Below the pieces are notes generated by a model. The model ran no database searches and was not told the DNA's origin. It worked only from the letters and a program-made list of their open reading frames with translations. Below are positions 6,998-15,583 of a DNA stretch of 64,000 nt, in pieces. The position numbers and the translations under genes are program-made. This DNA comes from Pseudorhizobium banfieldiae (GTDB taxonomy: Bacteria > Pseudomonadota > Alphaproteobacteria > Rhizobiales > Rhizobiaceae): positions 3,731,501 through 3,795,500 of the forward strand of contig NZ_FO082820.1 of the NCBI RefSeq assembly GCF_000967425.1, read 5' to 3'. Each line of letters starts with the position of its first letter. Position 1 is the first letter of the stretch.

Positions 6998-8032
6998 ATG
7001 GGTTTCAAGATTGCAGTCGTCGGTGCTACCGGCAATGTCGGGCGCGAGATGCTCAACATCTTGTCGGAGCGGGGCTTCCCGGCTGACGAAGTGGTGGCGC
7101 TTGCCTCCGCCCGGTCGCAAGGCACGGAGGTCTCCTTTGGAGACAAGGTTCTGAAGGTCCAGAACCTCGAAAACTACGACTTCTCCGATACCGATCTCTG
7201 CCTGATGTCGGCGGGCGGCGAGATCTCGAAGAAGTGGTCTCCGAAGATCGGCGCGCAGGGCTGCGTCGTCATCGACAACTCATCGGCTTGGCGCTATGAC
7301 GCCGAAGTTCCGCTGATCGTTCCTGAAGTGAATGCGGATGCTGTCGAGGGCTTCCGCAAGAAGAACATCATCGCCAACCCCAACTGCTCGACCGCCCAGC
7401 TCGTCGTTGCGCTGAAGCCGCTTCACGACGTCGCAAAGATCAAGCGCGTCGTCGTGTCGACCTATCAGTCCGTTTCCGGTGCCGGCAAGGAAGGGATGGA
7501 TGAGCTCTTCACCCAGACCCGCGCCGTCTTCGTCGCAGACCCGGTCGAGTCGAAGAAGTTCACAAAGCGCATCGCTTTCAACGTCATCCCCCATATCGAT
7601 AGCTTCATGGAAGACGGCTACACGAAGGAAGAGTGGAAGGTGCTGGCCGAAACGAAGAAGATGCTCGATCCGAAGATCAAGGTGACCTGCACCGCCGTCC
7701 GGGTTCCCGTCTTCATCGGTCACTCCGAATCGGTCAACATCGAGTTTGAAAACGAGATCACCGCCGACCAGGCACGAGATATCCTGCGCGAGGCGCCGGG
7801 CTGCCTCGTCGTCGACAAGCACGAAAACGGCGGCTACGTCACCCCTGTCGAATGCGCCGGCGAAGACGCGACCTACATCTCGCGCATCCGCGAGGACGCG
7901 ACCGTAGAGAACGGGCTGAACATGTGGGTCGTCTCGGACAACCTGCGCAAGGGCGCGGCGTTGAATGCCGTGCAGATTGCAGAACTTCTCATCAACCGCG
8001 GCCTGATCAAGCCGCGCAAGCTCGCGGCCTGA
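6998..8032 (+). CDS. asd: Aspartate-semialdehyde dehydrogenase
   Basis: A 344-residue NADPH-dependent enzyme that reduces aspartyl phosphate to aspartate semialdehyde, the branch compound for lysine, diaminopimelate, threonine and methionine. The N-terminal Rossmann motif is VVGATGNVGREMLNIL near residue 6. The catalytic Cys lies in IIANPNCSTAQLVVALKPL near residue 130, and the substrate-binding segment is HIDSFMEDGYTKEEWK near 198. Length is usual. The start at 6998 is at the N-terminal consensus MGFKIAVVGATG, with AGAGAG upstream. It is preceded by an unusual 371-base leader (6627-6997) with a promoter, a Thr/Lys-rich ORF and hairpins, and followed by a hairpin without a T-run. Confidence 0.97.
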   Translation: MGFKIAVVGATGNVGREMLNILSERGFPADEVVALASARSQGTEVSFGDKVLKVQNLENYDFSDTDLCLMSAGGEISKKWSPKIGAQGCVVIDNSSAWRYDAEVPLIVPEVNADAVEGFRKKNIIANPNCSTAQLVVALKPLHDVAKIKRVVVSTYQSVSGAGKEGMDELFTQTRAVFVADPVESKKFTKRIAFNVIPHIDSFMEDGYTKEEWKVLAETKKMLDPKIKVTCTAVRVPVFIGHSESVNIEFENEITADQARDILREAPGCLVVDKHENGGYVTPVECAGEDATYISRIREDATVENGLNMWVVSDNLRKGAALNAVQIAELLINRGLIKPRKLAA

Positions 8033-8046
8033 AGAGAATGACAGCA

Positions 8047-8071
8047 CTACCGGCGCAGATCGCGCCGGTAG
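8047..8071 (+). terminator. Hairpin after asd
   Basis: CTACCGGCGC and GCGCCGGTAG form a perfect 10-bp stem with a 5-base loop, starting 14 bases after the asd stop. No T-run follows, so it may be a weak or Rho-assisted terminator or an mRNA 3'-end stabiliser. Confidence 0.5.
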
Positions 8072-8188
8072 CCAGCTTCGACCTTCACGAAGAATTTTAG
8101 TGAGGACGAGTTGAAGCGGGCGGCAAGAGTCCCATAAAGCTCCACTCAATGGAAATAGGGCAACCAGCCCCTCGGAACCGGATCAACC

Positions 8189-9001
8189 ATGCTCAACACC
8201 TTGCGTCTCGCCACTTTTGCGACTGCCTTCATGTCCCTGGCCATGCCTGTTGCGGCAGCTCAGTGCGGCAACGACAGTTCCGGCTTCTCGAACTGGGTCC
8301 AGGCGTTCAAGCCTCAGGCGGTCGCCAATGGCATAAGCCCGCAGGTCGTGGAAACGGCGTTCTCGAACATTTCCTACAACCGCGAGACCATTAGAGCCGA
8401 CCGAGGCCAGAAGAGCTTCAAGCTCTCCTTCGAGCAATTCATGGAGAAGCGCGGCGGCGCAACGATCATTGCGCGCGGCAAGAAGATGAAAGCTGGCAAT
8501 GGCCAGCTCTTCGCCGCGATCGAGCGCCGCTATGGAGTACCGGCCGGGCCGCTCCTCGCGATCTGGGGAATGGAAACGGGCTTCGGCAACTTCTTGGGCA
8601 ACCAGCACACACTATCGGCTGTCGCCACGCTCGCCTACGACTGCCGCCGCTCCGCCTACTTCACCGAGCAGCTCTACGCTGCGCTCACGCTTGTGCAAAG
8701 GGGAGACCTGAGCCCTGCCGCGAAGGGTGCCGCCCATGGCGAGATCGGGCAGACGCAGTTCCTTCCGGTCAACGTCGTGCGCTATGGCGTGGATGGCGAC
8801 CGTGACGGGCATGTCGACCTGGTGGGTTCACGCGCCGATGCGCTCGCCTCCACGGCCAACTTCCTCGTCGGCCATGGTTGGCGACCCGGCGCCGGTTATC
8901 AGCCGGGTGAACCGAACTATGTGGCGATCCAAGGCTGGAACGCAGCAACCGTCTATCAGCGGGCGATCGCCCATATAGGCGCGGCAATCGACGGCCAATA
9001 G
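8189..9001 (+). CDS. Lytic murein transglycosylase, MltB family
   Basis: A 270-residue exported enzyme that cleaves peptidoglycan between MurNAc and GlcNAc, forming 1,6-anhydro ends. The N-terminus is a signal peptide (hydrophobic core near residues 5-22, then VAAAQCG). The MltB-type catalytic Glu lies in LLAIWGMETGFGNFLG near residue 129, and the later segment HGEIGQTQFLPVNVVRYGVD is typical of the family. No lipobox is clear (the AAAQC context could conceivably be one) and no C-terminal peptidoglycan-binding domain is present, making it a short form. It is monocistronic between asd and the convergent carbonic anhydrase gene. Confidence 0.9.
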   Translation: MLNTLRLATFATAFMSLAMPVAAAQCGNDSSGFSNWVQAFKPQAVANGISPQVVETAFSNISYNRETIRADRGQKSFKLSFEQFMEKRGGATIIARGKKMKAGNGQLFAAIERRYGVPAGPLLAIWGMETGFGNFLGNQHTLSAVATLAYDCRRSAYFTEQLYAALTLVQRGDLSPAAKGAAHGEIGQTQFLPVNVVRYGVDGDRDGHVDLVGSRADALASTANFLVGHGWRPGAGYQPGEPNYVAIQGWNAATVYQRAIAHIGAAIDGQ

Positions 9002-9011
9002 ACGTCATCCC

Positions 9012-9743
9012 TCAAGCGGCAGGTTCGGAATCTTCCAGCGGCGCAGCCGATCGATCGCTTGGCCGGCCGAAATCTCCGGTCTTTGCGTCCATGATCCAGA
9101 GTTCGCCGGTCGAGATATCGAACCACGCGCCGTGAAGAAGCACCTTCCCCTGCTCTTCCAGTGCACGGACATAGGGAAAAGTCCGAAGGTTGCTGATGGA
9201 ATTGCGGATCGACACCCGCTCCAGTGCCGTCTGACGTTCGCTCGCGGTCATCAGGTCATTGCTCTGGATCTGATCCGCAGCGGGGCGAACCAGCCCCATC
9301 CATTTTCCGATGAAGTCGCCGGGCGACAGCGGCTCCATATCGGGGTCGAGCGCCGCCTTGATGCCGCCGCACCGCCCGTGACCCATGATGACGATGTTCG
9401 GGATCTTCAACGCCTGCACGGCAAACTCGATCGCTGCGGAGGTCGCATGATACTGGCCATCCGGTTCATAGGGCGGGACCATGTTGGCGACATTGCGCAC
9501 GACGAAGAGTTCGCCGGGCCCGCAGTCGAAAATCGTCTCTGGCGCCGCTCGTGAATCGCAACAGGCGACCACCAGGGTGTGCGGATTCTGCCCGGCTTCC
9601 GCCAAGGTCCGGTAGCGATCACGTTCATCGTTGTAACGGCCGCTCATGAAGTTGCGGTAGCCGCTCAGGAGGTGCTCGGGAAACTGCTGCATGGCTTGGG
9701 GTTCTCCTGAAAGTGCTGCGGGATCTGTTACCGCGGATGTCAT
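9012..9743 (-). CDS. Beta-class carbonic anhydrase
   Basis: A zinc enzyme interconverting CO2 and bicarbonate. Zinc and catalytic residues are visible in VVACCDSRAAPETIF and later HGRCGGIKAAL (Cys, Asp-Arg pair, His, Cys). Two starts are possible. ATG at 9743 overlaps the pyridoxal kinase stop by four bases (ATGA), giving 243 residues. ATG at 9692 has a strong AGGAGA ten bases upstream and begins MQQFPEHLLSGYRNFMSGRY, the usual family N-terminus. I favour 9692 as the main start but give the longer frame. It is probably cotranscribed with the kinase gene, and supplies bicarbonate for carboxylases in the cytoplasm. Confidence 0.92.
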   Translation of the reverse strand: MTSAVTDPAALSGEPQAMQQFPEHLLSGYRNFMSGRYNDERDRYRTLAEAGQNPHTLVVACCDSRAAPETIFDCGPGELFVVRNVANMVPPYEPDGQYHATSAAIEFAVQALKIPNIVIMGHGRCGGIKAALDPDMEPLSPGDFIGKWMGLVRPAADQIQSNDLMTASERQTALERVSIRNSISNLRTFPYVRALEEQGKVLLHGAWFDISTGELWIMDAKTGDFGRPSDRSAAPLEDSEPAA

Positions 9744-10609
9744 CGTCTTACCCGCTGAAGCGGATGGATCAGCCGGCGCATGTGCACCATTGCCATGGGA
9801 CTGGTCAAACTGGCGGCATCGGTCTCAAGCGTAAGCTCGTCGCTGCCGCGCTTGGCCGTCCGGGCGAGGATCTCATAGACGCTCGCCGTCGCCAGCCGCA
9901 ATGCCCTCTCCTCGTCTGCTCCCGTCATCAGGCGGGCGAGGAAAAGCGCCGAAAGAAGATCACCCAGCCCGTTCGGCGGATTGTCGATCAGGCGGTGCTC
10001 GGCAAGAAGTGCATGCGTGCCGGTAAGATAAAGATTGCCGGTCCCACCGGCCATCATCGGTATGGCGGAGGTCACCAACATCCGCGATGGACCGAGCGCC
10101 AGCGCCGCCTCCATGATCGCGGCATTGCTGTCGAGCTCGCTTCCGGCGAGCCATGCAAGCTCGTAGCGGTTCGGGGTTGCGACACTGGCCAGTGGCAGGA
10201 GCTCGTCGCGGATTGCCTCCGCAGTCGACTGCGGGATGTAGAGCCCACCGACGTCACCTATGACGGGATCGCAGACATAGAGAAGGCTTGGATTTCTTTC
10301 CTGTAGCGCGCGGACGAGCCTCGCAACCGCCTTCGGCTGCCGCTCGTTTGCGAAATAGCCTGTCAGGACAGCACTGACCTCTCCGAGCCAGCGCGCGTTG
10401 ATGAGATCATCGATTGCCTTGTCGAACTCGTCGGCAGCAAATGTCAGGCGGGTCGAAGGACCATGGCCGGGATGCCAGGGCAAGACAACCGTTGGTAGCG
10501 CCCAGACCGGGAATCCCAACGTTTCAAACGCGAAGACAGCGGCGCGATTCCCGACGGAACCGCGTACGACATGGCTGGAGATGACAATGACGGCGCCGGA
10601 ATTTTGCAT
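9740..10609 (-). CDS. pdxY: Pyridoxal kinase (PdxY type)
   Basis: A 289-residue ribokinase-fold enzyme phosphorylating pyridoxal to PLP in the salvage pathway. Family marks are the N-terminal ISSHVVRGSVGNRAAVFALE-like segment, LTGYFANERQPKAVARLV near residue 89, VCDPVIGDVGGLYIPQST near 113 and NGLGDLLSALFLARL near 216, which holds the anion hole and catalytic Asp (GLGD in place of the commoner GTGD). The downstream carbonic anhydrase overlaps its stop codon. It is divergent from the large glutamate dehydrogenase gene across a 173-base gap where no clear operator was seen. Confidence 0.9.
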   Translation of the reverse strand: MQNSGAVIVISSHVVRGSVGNRAAVFAFETLGFPVWALPTVVLPWHPGHGPSTRLTFAADEFDKAIDDLINARWLGEVSAVLTGYFANERQPKAVARLVRALQERNPSLLYVCDPVIGDVGGLYIPQSTAEAIRDELLPLASVATPNRYELAWLAGSELDSNAAIMEAALALGPSRMLVTSAIPMMAGGTGNLYLTGTHALLAEHRLIDNPPNGLGDLLSALFLARLMTGADEERALRLATASVYEILARTAKRGSDELTLETDAASLTSPMAMVHMRRLIHPLQRVRR

Positions 10610-10782
10610 GTTCTTGCGTTTCCGTTTTGCCTAGCTTGATGGTTTCTTCGCGCCTGCTTGTCAATAACCGGCTTTGGAGGCGTCGATGCAAAACTGGTTG
10701 CCACCTTGAGTCGGCACGGTCGCGCACTGTTGACGGATCGGGTTTGGCGACAGCATGGTGGCGGCATCATATGGAGAGTGAC

Positions 10783-13700
10783 ATGGGCAGGCAGAATCCG
10801 AAGCGGGACAAGCAGATCGAGATGGCGCACAAGGTGGCAGCCGAAGGCAAGGGCGCCTTCCTGGACCCGGCCATCCTGTTCGGCCGCGCCAGCTCCGACG
10901 ATCTCGAGCCCTACACGCCCCGCATGCTCGCAGCCTCTGCGGTTCACGCGGCAGAATGCCTCAAGAACTGGATCAGGGTCCGTCCCTCCATAACTCTCCA
11001 GCCGGTGGAAGGCGTCGACCCGCAGGGTGCGACAGCGCATGTGTTGACGGTTATCGACCGGAACATGCCGTTCCTCTTCGATTCAGTCATGGGAGAGGTC
11101 ACAGCCTCCCATCGGGAGCTCTACCTCGCCGTCCACCCGATCCTGCTTCTGGAGCCCGGGAAGGATCCGGCCCTCCGCTCGGCGGACCAGCCGAGCAATC
11201 CTGCGCACCATGTCAGCCTGATCCAGGTTCACCTCCCTCCGCTTCCCGACGCCGATGCAGAGGCCCTTGTCGCGCGCATCCGCTATGTTCTGGACCAGGT
11301 CCATCTCGCAATCGCCGACTGGCGACCGATGCTCGATCTCCTTGAAGGTGCGGCAGACCAGTTGCGCACCTACTCCGCAAGCCGGAAAAAAGCAGACAGG
11401 GATGAATCACTCGCCTTCCTCGACTGGCTCCGGGATGACAACTTTACCTTCCTCGGCATGCGGGAGTATGTCTATTCCGGCAAGGGAGCCGGCGCCAAGG
11501 TGGAGCGCAGCAAGGGGCGGGGGCTGGGCATCCTGTCGGACCCGGATGTCCTCGTCCTCCGCCAGGGCAAGGACGCGGTGACCACCACCCCGGAAATCCT
11601 CGAATTTCTGGACGGTCCTGACTTTCTGATCGTCACGAAGGCGAATGTGAAGTCGGTCGTTCATCGCCGCGCCTACATGGATTATGTCGGGATCAAGCGC
11701 TTCGATGCGGACGGCAGGGTAACCGGGGAGCTGCGCGTCGTCGGCCTTTTCACCGCGACGGCCTATACCCATTCGGTACGCGATATACCGCTGCTTCGCG
11801 CCAAGGCTCAGCGGGTCGAGGAACAACTGGCCTTCGACCCGAACAGCCATTCGGGCCGGATGCTGGCCAACACGCTGGAATCCTACCCGCGCGACGACCT
11901 CTTCCAGATCGACGTGCCGACACTTGCGCGCTTCTGCGAACAGATCATGGAGCTGAGCGAGCGCCCACGGGTGCGGGCTCTTCCACGCATCGACCACTTC
12001 GATCGTTTCGTTTCCGTAATCGTCTACGTCCCACGCGAGGATTATGATTCGCAGGTGCGAGAGAAGGTGAGCGACTATCTTGCGCGCGTATATGAGGGTC
12101 ATGTATCGGCGTATTACCCCGCCTTCCCCGAAGGGGGCGTTGCCCGCGTCCATGTCATCATCGGACGCCGCGGTGGGCGTACCCCACGCATTCCCCAGCC
12201 GAAGTTGGAGGAGGCCATCCGGGCCATCTCTACGCCTTGGGAGCAGAGCTTCGCAGCACTTGCTGACAGGCAGACCGGCCTTACGGTCAACAAGGCCTTT
12301 CAGGAGGCTTTTGCGCCCGCGGAAGCCTACGCGGATTTTCATGACATCTCGGCCTGTGCGGAAGGTGCCCCGATCCGCATCACGTTCTACACCCGGCCGG
12401 AAGATTCGGCTGAGACCCTCCGCCTGAAGATCTTCCATCAGCCGGAACACCTGTCGCTGTCACGCCGCGTACCGCTTCTGGAAAATCTCGGCTTTCACGT
12501 CGTCAGTGAACAGACCTTCGACATTGATATCCGAACCGACGACCACACTAGGCCTGTCGTGTTGCACGACATGGAACTCGAACTCCATCCCGGGACGCCC
12601 TTTAATCTCGAGCGTGATGCCGATCGTTTGGAGGAGGCCTTCCTCGCCGCCTTCCATGGCGCGTCGGATAATGACAGCTTCAACCGGCTCGTGCTCTTGT
12701 CGGGCTTGAGCGTCCGGGAAACGACGGTATTACGGGCCTATGCACGCTATCTCCGGCAGGCCGGCATCGTCTACTCTCAGGCGCTGATCGCCGATACGCT
12801 TGCCCGTTACCCGGCGATTTCCCAGGCGATCTGGCGGCTCTTCCAAGATAGCCTGGATCCCGAATTCGGCGAGAGGACTCGGGTGAAACGCCTCTCGGCT
12901 CACCACGCCGCACTGGAAGAGGCCCTTGCAGGCGTTCCCAGCCTCGACGACGACCGGATCTTCCGCCGCTACATCAACGCGGTGGATGCGACGCTTCGCA
13001 CCAATTATTTCCAGCGCGATGAAGAGGGCCAGCCTCGCGCGACACTTGCGTTCAAGTTCGACCCCAAGCTGCTCGACGGCCTGCCGCAGCCACGTCCATT
13101 CCGGGAAATCTTCGTCTACGGCACCGAGGTCGAGGGCGTGCACCTGCGCTTCGGCAAGGTGGCGCGTGGCGGACTGCGTTGGTCCGATCGCGCCGAGGAC
13201 TACCGGACGGAGGTGCTTGGCCTGGTGAAGGCGCAACAGGTCAAGAATGCCGTCATCGTCCCTGTCGGGGCCAAGGGCGGGTTCGTGCCCAAGGCGCTTC
13301 CGTCTGGCGGTTCGCGCGACGAGATCTTCGCTGCAGGCCGGGAGGCCTACAAGACCTTCATCCGCACGCTGCTCTCCATCACCGACAATATCATCGATGG
13401 GGAGGTCGTTGGGCCGCAGAGCACCGCCCGCCCCGATGGCGACGACCCCTACTTCGTGGTCGCTGCGGACAAGGGGACGGCAACTTTCTCCGATACCGCC
13501 AATGCGCTGGCCCAGGAAGCGGACTTCTGGCTTGATGATGCCTTTGCTTCCGGCGGGTCGGCTGGCTACGACCACAAGAAGATGGGCATCACCGCACGCG
13601 GCGCCTGGGAAACCGTCAAGCGACACTTCCGTGAACTGGACATCGACATCCAGACGACGCCCTTCATAGTGGCGGGAGTTGGCGACATGTCGGGCGACGT

Positions 13701-15555
13701 CTTCGGCAACGGCATGCTGCTGTCGAAGCACATCCGGCTCGTTGCTGCTTTCGACCATCGGGATATTTTCGTCGATCCCGATCCGGATACGGCGCGCAGC
13801 TTCGCCGAGCGCCAGCGCCTCTTCGCACTGCCGCGATCAAGCTGGCAGGACTACGATCGTACCTGCCTTTCCGAAGGTGGCCTGATCATCTCCCGCACCG
13901 AAAAGTCGGTGAAGCTCACGCCACAGGCGAGGGCAGCCATTGGTCTAGACAGGGATATCGCAACCCCCTTTGAGATTATGACCGCCATCCTGAAGAGCCC
14001 GGTCGATTTGCTCTGGTTCGGCGGCATCGGCACCTACATCAAGGCCGCTTCCGAGACCGATGCCGAGGTTGGGGACCGGTCTAACGACCCCATTCGTGTG
14101 GTCGCCGCCGATGTGCGGGCCCGGGTCATCGGCGAAGGCGCCAACCTCGGCGTGACCCAGAAGGGACGCATCGCCTATGCCATGCATGGTGGCCGGCTGA
14201 ATTCGGATGCGATCGACAACTCCGCCGGAGTGAATTCTTCCGACGTCGAGGTCAACATCAAGATCGCTTTCAGTTCCGCCATGCGCTCCGGCCGCCTGAC
14301 GCGCGACAAGCGCAACCAGATCCTGTCTTCGATGACCGACGAGGTGGCGGAACTCGTCCTACGCAACAACTATCTGCAATCGCTCGCCATTTCCCTGACG
14401 GAGCGGAAGGGCACCGATAACCGAGAAGAGCTGTCGCGGCTAATGTCGGTTCTGGAGACGCAGGGGCATCTAAACCGTACGGTCGAAACGCTCCCTTCCG
14501 ATACCGAACTCGCAGAACGCTATCTCGCCGGGAAGCCGCTTACTCGGCCGGAGATCGGCGTCCTGCTTTCCTATGCTAAGCTGACCCTCTTCGACGAGAT
14601 CCTCGAGAGCGCACTTCCGGACGACCCCTACTTTGCGGAGGTCCTCCGGAACTATTTCCCGTCGAAGATGCAGAAAGGGTTCGCCGCCGACATCGAGGGC
14701 CATCGTCTGCACCGCGAGATCATTTCGACCGTCCTGGCAAACGAGGTCATCAACCGGGGTGGGCCGGGCTTCATCCAGGCGATGATCGACGCGACGGGAG
14801 CCTCTCCATCGGAAGTAGTCAAGGCGGCCTATCTCGCTCGTGAAGGGTTTGAACTGTCCCGCCTTTGGGCTGCCACTGATTCCTTGGACGGAAAGCTCCC
14901 AGGCGAGACCCAGAACAAACTTTATGCCCGGATCGGGGAGATATTTACGGACGCGACGCACCTCATCCTGATCACGCGATCGGGTCTGGGGTCAATGGAC
15001 ACGGCGATCTCCAGCCTCAAGGCGGGCGCAAACAAGCTGCGCGGAGCGATGGATACGCTGGGACTCGCGTCCGAACTTCGTGAACGGGCAGCGGAGATGG
15101 AGACAGAAGGTGTGCCTACCGCTCTTGCGAGGGACATCAGCCGCCTGCCGACGCTTTCCCTCGTCCCGGAGATCCTGTTGATCGGCAGCCGTACGGAGAG
15201 TGATCTCGGCCGTGTTGCTCAGACATACTTCGCGGCAACCGACACGTTCAGGATAGATCCTCTGCTGAGGCTCGGGGAGGCGGTCAGGCCTGGAGACCAT
15301 TATGAAAGCGTCGCGCTTGGGCGAAGCCTTGCGCAGATCTCTTCAGCCCGTCGTGACATCGTCTGCTCCGCACTCACCTCGCATCCCCGTGACAAGAAAC
15401 CCCTGGAGCTTTGGTACGGCGACAGGCGTCAGCAGGTGAACAGGCTGGTCAACGAAATCCTGGCCTTGAGCGAGGCGAGCGACTTCAACCTGGCAAAACT
15501 GACGGTGGTCGCAGGCCTGCTTGGAGATCTTGCAGCTTCGAGGCCGACGAGTTGA
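10783..15555 (+). CDS. gdhB: NAD-specific glutamate dehydrogenase, large 180-kDa type
   Basis: A 1590-residue protein of the Bac_GDH (GDH-180) family, catalysing NAD-dependent oxidative deamination of glutamate to 2-oxoglutarate. The N-terminal half is regulatory (ACT-like/GDH-specific). The catalytic core begins near residue 786 with KVARGGLRWSDRAEDYRTEV and contains AKGGFVPK near 828, DKGTATFSDTAN near 895 and VGDMSGDVFGNGMLLSKH near 966. The start at 10783 (MGRQNPKRDKQIEMA) is chosen because GGAGAG lies six bases upstream; a 52-codon in-frame extension back to 10627 looks non-coding. Rhizobia use this enzyme in glutamate and arginine catabolism. The gene symbol follows common usage and is not certain. 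Confidence 0.95.
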   Translation: MGRQNPKRDKQIEMAHKVAAEGKGAFLDPAILFGRASSDDLEPYTPRMLAASAVHAAECLKNWIRVRPSITLQPVEGVDPQGATAHVLTVIDRNMPFLFDSVMGEVTASHRELYLAVHPILLLEPGKDPALRSADQPSNPAHHVSLIQVHLPPLPDADAEALVARIRYVLDQVHLAIADWRPMLDLLEGAADQLRTYSASRKKADRDESLAFLDWLRDDNFTFLGMREYVYSGKGAGAKVERSKGRGLGILSDPDVLVLRQGKDAVTTTPEILEFLDGPDFLIVTKANVKSVVHRRAYMDYVGIKRFDADGRVTGELRVVGLFTATAYTHSVRDIPLLRAKAQRVEEQLAFDPNSHSGRMLANTLESYPRDDLFQIDVPTLARFCEQIMELSERPRVRALPRIDHFDRFVSVIVYVPREDYDSQVREKVSDYLARVYEGHVSAYYPAFPEGGVARVHVIIGRRGGRTPRIPQPKLEEAIRAISTPWEQSFAALADRQTGLTVNKAFQEAFAPAEAYADFHDISACAEGAPIRITFYTRPEDSAETLRLKIFHQPEHLSLSRRVPLLENLGFHVVSEQTFDIDIRTDDHTRPVVLHDMELELHPGTPFNLERDADRLEEAFLAAFHGASDNDSFNRLVLLSGLSVRETTVLRAYARYLRQAGIVYSQALIADTLARYPAISQAIWRLFQDSLDPEFGERTRVKRLSAHHAALEEALAGVPSLDDDRIFRRYINAVDATLRTNYFQRDEEGQPRATLAFKFDPKLLDGLPQPRPFREIFVYGTEVEGVHLRFGKVARGGLRWSDRAEDYRTEVLGLVKAQQVKNAVIVPVGAKGGFVPKALPSGGSRDEIFAAGREAYKTFIRTLLSITDNIIDGEVVGPQSTARPDGDDPYFVVAADKGTATFSDTANALAQEADFWLDDAFASGGSAGYDHKKMGITARGAWETVKRHFRELDIDIQTTPFIVAGVGDMSGDVFGNGMLLSKHIRLVAAFDHRDIFVDPDPDTARSFAERQRLFALPRSSWQDYDRTCLSEGGLIISRTEKSVKLTPQARAAIGLDRDIATPFEIMTAILKSPVDLLWFGGIGTYIKAASETDAEVGDRSNDPIRVVAADVRARVIGEGANLGVTQKGRIAYAMHGGRLNSDAIDNSAGVNSSDVEVNIKIAFSSAMRSGRLTRDKRNQILSSMTDEVAELVLRNNYLQSLAISLTERKGTDNREELSRLMSVLETQGHLNRTVETLPSDTELAERYLAGKPLTRPEIGVLLSYAKLTLFDEILESALPDDPYFAEVLRNYFPSKMQKGFAADIEGHRLHREIISTVLANEVINRGGPGFIQAMIDATGASPSEVVKAAYLAREGFELSRLWAATDSLDGKLPGETQNKLYARIGEIFTDATHLILITRSGLGSMDTAISSLKAGANKLRGAMDTLGLASELRERAAEMETEGVPTALARDISRLPTLSLVPEILLIGSRTESDLGRVAQTYFAATDTFRIDPLLRLGEAVRPGDHYESVALGRSLAQISSARRDIVCSALTSHPRDKKPLELWYGDRRQQVNRLVNEILALSEASDFNLAKLTVVAGLLGDLAASRPTS

Positions 15556-15583
15556 GTGCCGGGTTCATTCCGGGAGAGTCCCA

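Noticed and set aside
10627..10782. 52-codon N-terminal extension of the glutamate dehydrogenase
   Set aside because: It runs through the divergent promoter gap with pdxY and lacks family similarity, while ATG 10783 has a good ribosome site.
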